A DNA stretch of 64,000 nucleotides from Sarcocystis neurona (GCA_000727475.1 KL647297.1:2141295-2205294); one strand, 5' to 3'. Shown: positions 47,128-59,205, counted from the first letter of the stretch. Numbers and translations: made by a program. The notes: a model not told the origin generated them from the sequence alone.

Positions 47128-47804
47128 GTTTGTATGTGTGCGTACGTGGTAAAGAGATGGTGCCTGAAAGTCCATATCCTGTGTATTATATGTGTCTATT
47201 CCTGTGTATTATATATACCTATTTGGAGTGATTGAATGGAGGTGCGTGTCTGTAAGAGAGATTTCTTGACGTAGAGCTCCCTCGCCACACCCGCGAGGTG
47301 CACAGGAGAACATGTTGAAGCGCCCTTCCACTTGAGTTTGAAAAAGCCGGAAATATGGGGACGCGTGTATGTGCACTCTTGTAGAAACGATTGGCGATGA
47401 GACAAGGAAAGTCCGATTGCGTGTTGTCAAAGAGAAAGTTGTGGTGTGCCTCGAGAGGCGACGTGAAGCTATCGTCGCCGCCCAAACGAAAACCCAGTTA
47501 TGAATAGGGTCGCTCTGAGAACGAAAACATATTTACCAAGAGGGTCGCTCTGAGAACCACCCTTCTAAAGGAATTATTGCAATTTCAACACGAGTATTTT
47601 CCCCTATACTGAGAGTAAGTCGTGGGCGCCAATGCGTGAGGAAATCGGGCTCTCTATTGATGTTGCAAGGAAAAATAATTCTTTGCCATTTTGGTGCTTG
47701 AAGGCTCGCAAAGGCCCGTTGCTTAAGCAGGGAAATGTAAGTTTTGCAATTTAAGGCGCACATCAGAAACACCCGCGCAGACGCTGATTATTTGAATATT
47801 ACAG

Positions 47805-47904
47805 GTTAGTTCCAGTGAATGAAGTGAATAACGATATTGCAGAGAAGCCGACTCCTGTGTCTAATGATGTATCCTGGAGCCTTCGGTTTGAGCGCAATAT
47901 ATAT
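47805..47904 (+). CDS. Candidate internal exon, unidentified
   Basis: An acceptor (TTGAATATTACAG) ends at 47804. One frame then reads LVPVNEVNNDIAEKPTPVSN and onward to a possible donor GTATAT at 47905. Phase does not directly fit the exon at 46972. A further frame with FPYVSASFRRALASFGYH near 48102-48180 may belong to the same gene. Confidence 0.25.
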
Positions 47905-48794
47905 GTATATATACGTGTGTACGCACTTGCAAGTTGCGAGAATACATGTATGACGTTGGCATGTGTACACAGTAAAATGACACAGTGCAGCGTTTCTTTG
48001 CATACAGTGGCTTGTTAACTCGCAGCAACCGTAAGAAATGAAGATTGCTTTTTTCTGGGTTTGCACACTTTATGAAGAAAGTGCAAACTGTACTGCCATT
48101 ACAGTTTCCCTATGTCTCAGCCAGCTTCAGACGTGCCCTTGCATCCTTTGGATATCACCCTCATACATTCGCTCACCCGTACACACGGCTGAACAGTTCA
48201 TCCGTACAATTACGCATAGTCATGCGTACATACGCATCCGTAAATACGTACGAATGCATCCGCTTACAAGCGTGCCGCAGAGGTACACCGCCACTTCATG
48301 TGACTGTTCTCGCCCCGCCACTGTGGCGTACTTAGCGTTGCGGTGGAGAAGAATTGTAAGCATGAAGGTACTGGACAACGTGATCTAGCCAGCGATGTCC
48401 GCCAAGGTATCACTCGTGATAGGGACGGAAAAATCAATGGCCATGCGCCTAGATTTTGCCAGCGACGCGAAATTTTCCAGTAAGCTGTGCTGCGACTCTT
48501 CTATAATAGACTCACATCAGCATTACGTGACTCTGCTTTGTTGTTCACATTTTTCGTTGCAGAAAAGACAAGCTCTGTTCGGGTAAGCTTTCCCCAGCAG
48601 CTCCGTGAGCGCCCGACAGGTGGGTGGCGCACTTTTACATGCGACAAACATGGCAGCATCTTCGTGTGCGAGTTGCATTCAGTTTTGTGTTCTCCTGATA
48701 AGCACGACGAACACAGAAGTATTTTCGTACGCCAGTTACATTCAGTGTTGTATTCTGATAAACACCTCTTGCAACAAATGGTGATTTCACACTC

Positions 48795-48962
48795 ACATTC
48801 ATTCATTCCGCCAGTACGTCAAATATCACTTCGTGGAAAATTCGTGTCCAGCATAAGGTTATCAGATGCTTCTTTCCGACAAGTGGTTTCATTGTGACAT
48901 TCATTCATTCCGTCAGTACCTTAGATGTCACTTGGTGAAAATTTTCACGTCCAGCATAATTC
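48795..48962. repeat. Degenerate 102-bp tandem pair
   Basis: ACATTCATTCATTCCG at 48795 recurs at 48897, followed in both copies by CAGTAC, ATGTCACTT/ATATCACTT, TGGAAAAT/TGAAAATT and TCCAGCATAA. Just upstream (about 48650-48770) another degenerate repeat encodes a twice-seen LHSVL(C/Y)S in a plus-strand frame. Confidence 0.65.
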
Positions 48963-49612
48963 TGCCACATACTTATATCCTGACAAGAAAGATACTTTAC
49001 AGTATGCGTCGACTTAGTACAAGAGGCAGCAGCACCCGCGCTGAGTGTATCTATTAATTCGGACCCTAATGCAGGATATGTGGGCAACCCGCCTCGACGG
49101 AATGCTTGTCTTGTTACCGGGGATAGTGGGAAATGCGCGATTACACGCTTTGTGTTTCTTGCAGATCCGTGCGCATTGAGCCTTCGCTGGTAAGATATAC
49201 GCAGCGCTGCACTGGTGACCCGTGAAACCACACACGCCCAGCTGAGTGTGCACGTGCATACATCCACATATTTGTGTATATATATATATATATATTTCTT
49301 TATTTAGATATACACGTATATGTGTGTAATCCTTTATTGGCAAGGTCACGCACACGTCTCTCAGCTTTTTGTCATAAGGCATGTTTTTGGCTGGCGTGTC
49401 AGCGCGGATTTATCCGCATTCTGCTGAGACTGGCACACCTGTATATATATGTATATATATGTGTATATATCATACATGTAGATTGCTACCTACTCACTTG
49501 TGTGCACGTATGTGTCTACCCTGTCATCCACCTGTAAACGTAGACTGCAAGAGTGAAGAGAAGGCATTGGAAAGAATTAGTAGCGGTACACACGCGACTT
49601 GATAGTGACTGT

Positions 49613-49670
49613 CGAACACGCGTAGAGATACGCGTGTTCGTACACCTTCCTGGGTGTACCCAGGAAGGTG
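49613..49670. repeat. Two adjacent perfect hairpins
   Basis: First: CGAACACGCG (49613-49622) with CGCGTGTTCG (49631-49640), 10-bp stem and 8-base loop. Second, two bases later: CACCTTCCTGGGT (49643-49655) with ACCCAGGAAGGTG (49658-49670), 13-bp stem and 2-base loop. Both elements are 28 bases long and free of mismatches. No gene is close; surroundings are short frames. Confidence 0.85.
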
Positions 49671-50149
49671 CATGTGTACTGCTGCGGGATAATGGTTGAT
49701 ATTACATGAAGTTTACATGCGAACGCATTCGCAACGAAGGACACACGTGTAAGTGATGAGATGACAGCCAGGCTCATTTGCCGCTGCCCATCGACCCGTT
49801 CCTTCTCGAATGTAGAACTGGTTAACGCCACTTCTTGTGTACCACGTGCAATGGCTCGAGTAAATGAGCGGCGCTCCATTGCCATAAAACCTATCAGTAC
49901 GTTTTTGGGAGTACGAAACACGGTGCGTCTAGTGAAACGGAATAGCTGCACACAAGCCGAGTAGCGCAAATACACGCGTCGTCTCTTGAATGAATGGAGA
50001 GTCAATTCTACGTGAGCCAGTGCGGTCGCGACACACGAGGACACTTTGAAGGGTGCCTTGAAGCATCAATTTTCATAAGCGATACAGCTCCACAGGGAAG
50101 AAGTGGCCTGCATCCATACGAGTTGTCACACGTCACGACGCGTAGCATA

Positions 50150-50200
50150 AATATATATATATATATACGTATATATATTTATTATGTATTATATCTATAC
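50150..50200. repeat. TA microsatellite
   Basis: A run of TATATA with interspersed CG, then TTATTATG. Similar pure TA runs lie at 49275-49294, 58510-58528 and 59143-59166. The region from 49700 to 52370 has no gene I can support; a plus-strand frame at 50816-51190 (124 codons) is protein-like but unlinked. Confidence 0.6.
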
Positions 50201-51390
50201 ATGAACTGGACATTCAGTTTACGAGGTGGGTGACGACAAGGCAGACATCGACAACCTACAAAGCTAATACATAGATGCATGTCCTTTTCACCAGAACATC
50301 ACAAAATCCAGGCGATTCATTCTGCCCACACCGCGTACTGCCTGCGCGTACACTCACAAGCTCTGATAGCCACAGGATCTCTACGACTAGGATGTACGCA
50401 GAAATAACGCAGTTCATAAAGGTTATCCTGCGCACAGCTACACAAGGTGGAAGACGTTCTCATGACCTTTCGACTTGAGTTCTCTCAAAAAAGTCATTCA
50501 TCATTTGGTACCGTTTGCCGCTCCTTGTGGTTGCGTAACATGGAAGGTTGCTTCGTTTTGGAAGTTTGTACGAATCCATTGTATGAAGAAGCAGTTGAGC
50601 ACACCGCAGAGCGGAAGCGCGATGTAGGTGGATCAAACCGGCTGCATGTATTCTTGTGTAGCAGAATACGCATCTGTGCATGTACATATATGGACGTGTG
50701 CCTATGCGCTCTCAATAGAAGTCAACAAGTATACGTATAAGTGTGTGTGCGCTTGGGCATCCAGCAAGGCAGGGCTTCATTTCCGAGAGCCGCACGCATG
50801 TGTGTATGAAGTAGAGTGAAACTAGGGAGGTTTTTCTACACACCCAGGACGACCCGTCGCGGGACAAAAATCATTATTTGCTCAGAAAAAGACGTTATCT
50901 CTGTATCTTCATTGAAAGCGGGCATCTACTTTGCCCAGACGTCTGTAGTGTCAAATTATCTTCATATAGCTGAACGACATGCGTGCGCATACGTGGACAG
51001 GAGGGATGGTATGTGTACGTATGTGCAGCCCTGTGCACGACCTATGCACTCAGACTTGTATTCCACATACCTGTCGGTGGCTGATAAGAATGTGTTTCAA
51101 AAGTCACTCCACATGCTCTTCTGGAGCACAAGCAACTCTACTTTTACAGGTCGGCATGTCCCGTTGTATACAATGCCTCTGCGTACTTGACAAGTACGTA
51201 CGTCAACGGGTGCAGAAAGGTGTCAACACATCCACACTCTCCACAAGAAAGTGCTCCTATATGTGTGCATTGCTACAGTGACAGGAATCGGGGACACACT
51301 CAGTAATGCGTACCTCCCAAAATATACGCACAGATATGTAAACGTGCATGAAAGCGGTGCGAGTAGTTCCACACGCGCAGGTGTGCTTTC

Positions 51391-51474
51391 TCACGCATAT
51401 GCATGATGTATGGATAACAGTGTTACACGTACATACTCACGCACATGCATGATGTATGTGTAACAGTGTTACAC
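51391..51474. repeat. 46-bp tandem pair
   Basis: TCACGCATATGCATGATGTA at 51391 and TCACGCACATGCATGATGTA at 51437, each followed by TAACAGTGTTACAC. The copies differ at a few bases. Confidence 0.8.
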
Positions 51475-52380
51475 AGTAAACCCTCACGTGTGTAGCTGTG
51501 CCGGAGCTGGAAGCTGAGTGTACCTACTACGCGAGTGCAACAGGCTACGGGTGCATCGTTCTCAGCACTGTTGCTTTCTACGCCACAATATACGCACATC
51601 CAGGCATCACAACAAAACGAGTACTCGCAACGTAGCAGCAGCAAGATAGGACCGTGTTTTCCACAGCTTTGCGTAGGCCGCCTCAAGGTGCTTCTAAGCA
51701 GGGCAGCACCCTAAGGCGTTAGCCGGTGTAAGCGACCTCGAAGGCGACACAGCTGTAGCGGCTACAAGATCATTGTGACACCATTGTCGTGCGAAGCAGC
51801 GCCATCAGCGGCCACACCAGCGGCTCCAGTGTTTGGGTTCGAGATACTTGAATGCAACCGCTTTTACACGTTCATGCTCTCGCTTCATCTTCCAGCCTGC
51901 GGCGCAAAAATTGATACCTGAATGCAGCAGCACTGTCTTCGAAGTTGTAGTTCGAGTCTAAAGAGTCATCTTTAGTCTCAGCAGCCTTGTCGTAGGCGTC
52001 TTCTTCGCATCGTTTGGCTCCAGAAGGGATTAGAGGAACACGACCAACGAATAGAGCTCAGGCATTTGCTGTGTAGGACTGAAGTAAAATATCTGAAATC
52101 CGCTCGAAACACATGAAGCTCCCTACGTACGCAGGGAGAAGGAAACACTGGCACGAGTAAGATGCTTAATAAAAGGCTGCAGTGTTCAGTTGCTGCTGGG
52201 AGCATTTCTGCCCTCTTCAGTTCTTGCGCCAGCAATAACCGCTGCCGCTGCACCTGCCTCCGGCCTCAGTAGTGCCGTACCACTGATGTTGTGGGAGCGG
52301 GCTCTTACGGGGCTCGCAGCTGGTAGGATTCATATCCGCCTCCGCAACCCCTGCACCACCGTCTGGCTTGCAGGTTGTCC

Positions 52381-52575
52381 TCAGTGACTATCCTCCTCAT
52401 CCGATTCCGCGAAACGGTGGAAAAAAGTATTCCACGCCCTTTGCTGCCGCGACCCGTCTGCCCTGTCCTCGTCTTCCTCTTGAGAGGGAGTGGCCTCCTC
52501 AGGCACGCAGATCGGTGGTAGCGGCCCAACACCTGCGCACCTTTCCAGCGTCGGTTTGCAGTTTTCATTAGTGCA
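52381..52575 (-). CDS. Probable last exon of unidentified gene
   Basis: On the minus strand an acceptor (GCGAGTTCGCAG) ends at 52576. The frame starts cleanly at CTNENCKPTLERCAG, has four cysteines in its first 23 residues (one in PPICVPEE), then a Glu/Asp-rich stretch, and ends FFHRFAESDEEDSH at a stop (52383-52381). The acidic C-terminus and Cys-Pro pattern look like real protein. The 5' exons were not found; the flank from 52600 to 53100 is alternating GT/TA DNA, probably intronic. Confidence 0.4.
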   Translation of the reverse strand, partial: CTNENCKPTLERCAGVGPLPPICVPEEATPSQEEDEDRADGSRQQRAWNTFFHRFAESDEEDSH

Positions 52576-52599
52576 CTGCGAACTCGCACACACGCAGCC

Positions 52600-54400
52600 G
52601 TGCTAGTACATGTGTGTGTACAGGTGCAAATATACAAATACGAGTGTACCTACGTGAATACGTGTAGACACACATACAAGCGTGTACAGATACTCTCGCA
52701 CACACACACGTATACGCGCGTAGAGATGTTAAGGAAACACCGCTGTCATTCATGCGGACACATAAATCCATCCTAATATGCATATAAACACATGTATATG
52801 CACCCGAGCAGACATGCATACACCGCGACACACGTGGAAAGACGCGCATAAACCTGCGGCATGAATTCATATTTTCTTGCACGTGAACGCCTGCCAGATG
52901 ACCATGGTACGACAGATTTGCACCCTTTGTGGTCACTGCTGTATCCAATGTAGTCACTTATACGTGTATATGTCTGTGTGTGAGTATGTGTGTGTGTGTA
53001 TATATATACATGTGTTTGTGCATCTGTTACCTCTTGAGTGCGTGTATCCGCGCACACGAGTGCTGCATGTGACTGCACTCATATGCAGTCGAAAACCTCT
53101 GAAGTGGCCAGTCGAGATTACACTGCACATACCTTTTATTGCGTGTGCATTTTTCCTGTAGATTATTTATTCAGCAACCACTCAGACCCTGCTGGCGATT
53201 CCGCTTACTTGATTGTTGATATCAACGTACGCACAGATACGAACGACCGCGTGCGTTAGACAAGCGAGAAGGCATAACGCTCAGGGGTACGCACAAGCAC
53301 GTGGACCAGAAAGAACGTACGCTTGTCCACAGTTCACGTAGAATGCCACGTACAACGAATTATTTCTTTGGAAAGCTGCCTTGCAACAGCTTTGCCGATC
53401 ACCACCATTTACAGGGAAACATGGAAAATACGTAGATGAGATAGATCTGCTCCGGACTTTTGCGGTGCATCGCAACAAGTAGCAAGCACGTAGCAAGCAA
53501 CACGCAAGTAGCCATGCAGCACTACTACATACACGTTTGCTTCCGATAAGCAGACAAACACCCTCAGGTATCTACGTGTCTGGGTTGCCTGTATATGTGT
53601 TGCTTGTACGGAAAATACGCGACGCTTCGTATCTGCACATAGCTTCACTCCACCGTAGGAAAACATTTACGAAAACTGCGTTGTATGGGATTCAGCACGA
53701 CGCGCATAAACTAAAAGGGGATTCCTTCACGCACGTCTGTTCGGCAGACTCCACGGGCTCGAACTGAAAAACCTAGTATATTGCGTGTGCACGCGCTACA
53801 AGATTTTCTGCGCATTTATACAGAAACCGCCCATTCTTTTATGCCATCGTGCTGTTGCATTCCCTGTACTATACTATTAGCATTCTTCTCACTTTTATAT
53901 CACTATTTCATCAAACGACAGCAACGGCACTACGCTAGCTCTGCCGGCAGCCACCTTCATCGTATGTGTTTCTGCATGTAAACGTGTAAATGGGTGAACA
54001 TTTCTCCACTTTGGTATTGTGCTGTTGTGTGCCTGTTAGTAAACGTTACACTAGAGGTGTACTCGGATGTAGAATATGTACAAGTATTCGAGAGTGCAGT
54101 GGTTGTCATCCACATCGCAAATACATAATATTCCAAGGGACGCAGAAAATATGTGTGCATAAGTGTGTATTTTGTGTGTACACAAAACATTTGGTATAAT
54201 GGAGATGACTTATGTGGACAATCCTTGTGTGTGTACTCTACCGAGTACTTTGCACGAGTATGTAGGTATGAATGCACGTATGTATTAATCTTCGTAGATC
54301 GTGTGCGACTGAGTATCAGACATCGAAATCCTACAGTGATATGTACGCGTATATTCATGAGTATTTATCCGTACTTTTACGCGTGCAAAATACCTCCGTA
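52600..54400. other. No supported gene
   Basis: Alternating GT/AC/TA tracts at 52600-52830 and 52960-53010, then ordinary sequence with short frames on both strands. A plus-strand frame at 53537-53767 is protein-like but lacks splice support. Confidence 0.4.
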
Positions 54401-54462
54401 GATATCCCTCTACACGGCCGGCGTCCGCAGTAATCCTCCTCCTCAGCCCGTTCAATCAACGA

Positions 54463-55701
54463 CTAAGATCCGTCTTCTTGTACCTGAAGGCATTTTTCGG
54501 AGCAGGAGTCTAAGAAACAGGCGGAACGGCAGTGTTCGGCGCCGCAGCGGACACTTTCCGTGAAGCAATCGATGCAGCTTTTGGTTAGTGGTTGTCTGTG
54601 AAGTTGTTCAAGGCGGGCTTGTATGCATAGTTCTGTTAGATCCTTCTGCGCGAGTGCGCTTCTTCCACACGACAGCAGCGTCTCGAAGAAGGGATTTATT
54701 GCACCGTACAACCCCAGACTTTCCGTCGAGTCCTCTATATTGTTGGTTAACAGTGATGCGCTCACTTTGGTGGACTTAACTTTCGCACGCCAGAAAATTG
54801 TATGTGCATCAGCCAGGACGCACTTCCCCGTTTCTCCTGATTCGCTTAGGTCATCCGCTGCGGCAGCAGCAGAAACAGCAGCATCTGTAGAAACAGTGCT
54901 GTCGCCGTCTGACGTGTCCTTCGACGTGATAAGTCCCCTCGAAGCCGCTGCAGGTGCGGAAGTCTTCCTCTTCACGTCTTTCCTCCCTTCTTCTTTCTGC
55001 GCTTCGGGGGAATCTCCTGCAGCTGCAGCCGCGCCTGTCTTAACGTCCAACTCCGGCGGTCCCACTCCCTCTCCACTTTGTTTTGATTGTTCGTCTTCTA
55101 TTCTAGCCTCGGTTAGTAAGTGAGCTGCGTCGTGACCCTCCTTTTCATCTTTGGTACGTTGAGCTGCACGCTGCTCATGGTGGGAGTCGCCTGCAGTTGC
55201 AGCCGCGGCTGCGTGAAGGTCGAGCTTCTCAGATTTAGCTGCCTCTTCCTTTTGCTGTGGATGGCCCTCCTTTTTGCTAGGTGTGCTCTGTGCTGGAGTT
55301 GTGCCATCGTTGGCCGTCGCTACTTCTTCGGTGCTTTGGCCTTCTTTCTGCTCTTGCTGTGACTTTCCTGCGGCTGCAGGCGCGGCTGCACTAGCGTCCG
55401 ACGTCCCAGATTTAACTGCCTCTTCCGCTGAATTCGAGCGCTCACCCTCTACTTTTGATGTGGTCAGCTGCGCAGAAGTGTCACCGCTCTCTTTCCATGC
55501 GTCTTTGGTCTCTTCACCGACAGCCCCGAGCAGCTGCGCTCCGCTCCATAGTGCGCAGAAACAAATGCACCATAGCAGCAACCGGAGTTTTTTCCGGAAG
55601 TCGTTCAGCTTCTTCCTCGCTGCAGGCGCCGCCACTACTACACATTTACCTCCACCCACCCTACCTGACTGTTCCCCTGTGATCCACATCTTGCTACCCA
55701 T
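54463..55701 (-). CDS. Secreted or membrane protein, acidic repeats and Cys-rich end
   Basis: A single intact frame, 412 residues from the ATG at 55701 (MGSKMWITGEQSGRVGGG). In-frame ATGs at 55746 and 55785 would add 15 or 28 residues. Residues 41-62 form a hydrophobic stretch after basic residues (LRLLLWCICFCALWSG), a signal peptide or signal anchor. A long low-complexity middle follows, rich in Ala, Glu, Lys, Gln and Ser, with three degenerate repeats. Each repeat has an Ala run, then AGDS or AGKS, then a Gln/Glu-rich stretch. The last 120 residues look globular, beginning CVLADAHTIFWRAKVK, and end in a tight module C-x2-C-x6-C-x4-C-x3-C-x4-C-x3-C. It enters the secretory pathway by inference. 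No family was recognised. No introns are needed, unlike the other genes here. Confidence 0.75.
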   Translation of the reverse strand: MGSKMWITGEQSGRVGGGKCVVVAAPAARKKLNDFRKKLRLLLWCICFCALWSGAQLLGAVGEETKDAWKESGDTSAQLTTSKVEGERSNSAEEAVKSGTSDASAAAPAAAGKSQQEQKEGQSTEEVATANDGTTPAQSTPSKKEGHPQQKEEAAKSEKLDLHAAAAATAGDSHHEQRAAQRTKDEKEGHDAAHLLTEARIEDEQSKQSGEGVGPPELDVKTGAAAAAGDSPEAQKEEGRKDVKRKTSAPAAASRGLITSKDTSDGDSTVSTDAAVSAAAAADDLSESGETGKCVLADAHTIFWRAKVKSTKVSASLLTNNIEDSTESLGLYGAINPFFETLLSCGRSALAQKDLTELCIQARLEQLHRQPLTKSCIDCFTESVRCGAEHCRSACFLDSCSEKCLQVQEDGS

Positions 55702-56078
55702 TCCATTGTGCAGTTCACGCGTGAAGTGGACGTTTGTGATTGTCATGTTGTTGCACTGGTCAGCAAACAGTACAACGCTAAACACGAGCTCTTGTGGTCC
55801 TAAATCACACTCGTGCCGCGTTTAATTCTCGTCGCAAATACGCTAACGAGGGCACGAGGGAAGGTACGTTACGGTGCATAGCGTAGGATTAGTTTGTATA
55901 CTCGTTTGTGTGTACGTGTGTCTGCGCCAGCCGCTGCAGCCCGACCAGGCAAACTGCCAACACCAGCACCATGCATTTAGATCCGGTTTCCGCAAATAGT
56001 GCGGATTAGACGTTCATACCTCCAGCAGGCAGTTACTGGTCACCTGAGCTATCTACATAGTATTCAGTGATTCGTGGT

Positions 56079-56160
56079 TACGTGCCGTAGACTTCTGATA
56101 CGTGTCTTTGATTGACCGTTACGTGTCTTCGTTTGACCGTTACGTGTCTCTGACTGTCGC
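56079..56160. repeat. 21-bp tandem repeat, four degenerate units
   Basis: Units start at 56079, 56099, 56120 and 56141. The two central ones are TACGTGTCTT plus TGATTGACCGT or CGTTTGACCGT. On the minus strand they read as a 7-residue repeat (KTRNGQS type) in a short frame. Confidence 0.75.
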
Positions 56161-56491
56161 TGGATGCATACTACCGGGAGCCGGAGCATCTGGGTCCACA
56201 ACAGAGTGGAAGCACGTGTGTCTCGTTCGCCAAAAAAACATTGCACGTTGACAGCTTGTAAAACCTGTGTGTAATTGCACAGGTAGACGAATGTCAAGGA
56301 TGAAAGTGCCGCAGGACGAAAGGTACAGACACACTGCGTCTTGGGTGTGGTGACGTTTAAGGTACCGCGGAACTATCAGAATAAGGGTGGATCTCGTCCG
56401 CTAATGCAGCATTACTAAAGCTGTGGCGAAAAGTATGCCATCGTAGTATTCACTGAGAAAATAGCGTCCTTACTAAAAACCAGGCCTGGAC

Positions 56492-57444
56492 GTGTATGGG
56501 TCGAGCACAGTAGCCGGAGCAGCGGGTGTAGAGCAAGCCGTGACTGCACCAGCACCAGCCGCAGTAGCAGGGCAGGAAATGCAGACTGCCACAGCAGCGG
56601 CGACCGGACGAAAGGCAGTCGCGCCTGCTGCCAAACCACCAGTAATCAGAAGCACTGGCAGCGCCTGCAGTACCCGCGGCAGCCGGGTGGCTGCAAAATC
56701 AACGACGGCAGCGACGGCTGGGGTGGATCGACCTGCAGGAGAGATCAGTGGAGCAGAACGACAGCGGCGGCTGCGGATGTCGAGGAGACACCATCGCCTG
56801 TATGTGCAGGATCTCGACCAACACTGCATAGTGGTGCAGAATGGTGGACGAGTCATTCGACGGCCAGTGTGACAATGCAAGTCGTGCTTCGGCCTGTCAC
56901 GAGAAGCTGAAGCGGACAAGCACTGGATATTCCAGAAAAAGAGAACCTTCTGGCAGCACCCTGTTAACAGGTGAACCACAGCCTCACACCGACAGGGTGA
57001 ACACGGGTGTTACCCTTCTGAAGGACCGACGATTACCTCCGGAAACTGCACACCACATGTACACACGTGAATATATAAATGCGCAACTGAGAAGTACGCT
57101 CTACATGTTTTGCGGAAACCCTGAAGATTACGCTTTCAGGTAGCCTGTATAGCATTAAAGCAGCTGCCGCCTTGTACAGCGGAGGAAACCCAATACACGA
57201 ACCATCCCCTTTCTTCAAAGAGCAGCACCCCTTTGCACCAACTGCAGTAGTGCTGTGGAAAACCTTGGACAGGAAGGCGGCAGAAGCCGCATTCTACTGT
57301 TTACTATGCAGGAGACGCCGCAAGCAGCTCGCTGCTTCATGCACACGGTCCAGTCCTGTCCTTTCTCGCATTAGCGCTACCAGGAAAATTGGTGTTCCGT
57401 CTTCACGGCATACGCGAAACAGGTATACAAACGACTATTTCTAG
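56492..57444 (+). CDS. Gene-like region that changes frame twice, unidentified
   Basis: Three protein-like frames follow one another on the plus strand. 56492-56872 is Ala/Thr/Val-rich and ends with SGAERQRRLRMSRRHHRLYV and QDLDQHCIVVQNGG. 56841-57143 includes LKDRRLPPETAHHMYTREYI. 57091-57444 includes ALYSGGNPIHEPSPFFKEQH. Each step moves the frame by +1, and the frames overlap by only 32 and 53 bases. No introns of plausible size fit the switches. Explanations are single-base errors, a frameshifted pseudogene, or missed splicing. A second frame (Ser/Cys-rich) is also open across 56482-56910 and competes with the first. No family recognised. Confidence 0.4.
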
Positions 57445-57815
57445 TCGCCCCGTCTGTTTCCCCGCCAGTCACAGCAGCTGTTGGTGGGCGCACTAGAGGA
57501 AATGTCCCGATGTCTATATACACAGGTGTAAATTCATGCGCTGTTACCTCCTTTACAAAAGTTGAACGCATGAATATATTTGAGACGTAGAACGTTTACG
57601 TGTAGCAGTACCACCACAATCATCCTGAGTTCTTCTCAGGGGAATGGATGCGAAAAAAAATGTCGAGGTCTTCGTTAACCTCTCTCCCTCTGTGAAGTCT
57701 TCGTCGTCGTGGTGCATCCGCCGCTGTACCCTGAAGTAATATGTAGACAGGGTTCCCGTTTTGATACCGGAGTACTGGGGCTAGTGTTGCAGTCTTCGTT
57801 TGAAAGCCCTTTCAG

Positions 57816-57941
57816 GTATTCCTGCAGTTTCGTTCGAGATGTGGGAGCAATTTTCTAGTCCCTGGTACTACACTGCGTACCCTTTGCTACTGCCGACGCT
57901 GACAGGGCGTGCGGTGCGTTTACACCTCAAGTTACTCTTGG
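57816..57941 (+). CDS. Candidate internal exon, unidentified
   Basis: Acceptor AGCCCTTTCAG ends at 57815 and donor GTGAGT starts at 57942. Only one frame is open between them. It is symmetric (phase 1 in, phase 1 out) and encodes 41 residues including VSFEMWEQFSSPWYYTAYPL. It may continue the gene-like region at 56.5-57.4 kb, but the donor there leaves phase 2, so at least one exon would be missing. Confidence 0.4.
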
Positions 57942-58543
57942 GTGAGTCGTCATCCCTGATATTACTAGTGTTGTTGCATGCATTGCTACTATGCGCTGGA
58001 GCGGCGCAGTGGGGTTTGGTGACATCGATGTATTTCTGTCGCTGCACATATGCAGCAGATATTCACCGTGCGTACGCGTACCTACATGGAAACGCTGAAT
58101 CGCGAGAACGTACATTGTGCCCCGTACGGATAGCATAGACATCTTCTACGTCCTTCATATAGACTCGCACACTTTACAGACAGGGACGCACGAAATCCAC
58201 GCCACTCTGTGCTTACACGCGTACTTATTCGTGCGTACGTGTGTGCACGTGAATGTGTGCATACGTACGCCAGATCCCGTAAACACGGGCAACACGGACA
58301 ACTATGCGATTACACGTATTCTGAGTGAGTTTCATAGTGTTTGTCGAGTATAGAAATGTACACATGCATATTCACCGCTCGTGTGCAACGGACCGCTCCT
58401 AGAGTACGAATCTCCATTCCTGCTGAAGTAGGCCGCTTTTTTCTACCAGAGAAGGTCATTCTGCGGTACATGCTGATACACAGGTGTATCATACACACTT
58501 CTGTGTTACATATGTATATATATATATAAAAATAAGTATAAGG

Positions 58544-58749
58544 ATTCAGATGTGGAAGCCACCGACAGTGGTGGTGTTCTTAGGAAGGCAATGCGGTGAA
58601 AGTGATCCCCGTGCAGGTATATATATGTATGTATATACATATAAGCATTCGGATATGGAAACCACCCACAGTGGTGGCGTTTTCAAGAGGGCGGCGCGGT
58701 GGTAGTGATACTCGTGCAGGTTGAACTTCATTGAATCATTTATCCGGCT
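58544..58749. repeat. 103-bp tandem pair
   Basis: Copies begin ATTCAGATGTGGAAG at 58544 and ATTCGGATATGGAAA at 58647. Both contain AGTGGTGG and end GTGCAGG; alternating TA lies between. The flanks from 58000 to 59500 show no supported gene. Confidence 0.75.
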
Positions 58750-59205
58750 ATCGAGACATGTGCGTCTTTATACATCTGTTGCTCAGCGACAAAACCTTCA
58801 CAAGCGAGTATCTCACACGTGTACTTGCGTTCTGTATCGACATACATGTGTATTTGTATACATTTATTACAGATACACGCACGCTTAGACATGTATCTAC
58901 GTGTAAGCATATGCAGATGCGGAACAGTCCAACACGTACAGAGAAACCTAGCTACCGAATTCCTCAACATATGTCTCCGTGATTCACACGACCGCACCAG
59001 CGTAGTGAATGGCAAGTAAGCAGTTCTGTAAACGACGTGCGCGACGACTGCATCTCTGCGCTTGAATTGCACGTTTGGATATGTCCACTACAGCGTTACA
59101 TTGCATGGTAAACTAGGGTATCTGCACTTATGCATTCACATGTATATATATATATATATATATATGAAGAGAGAGAGACCGTGGTAAAAAATGAACAAAA
59201 ACCTT

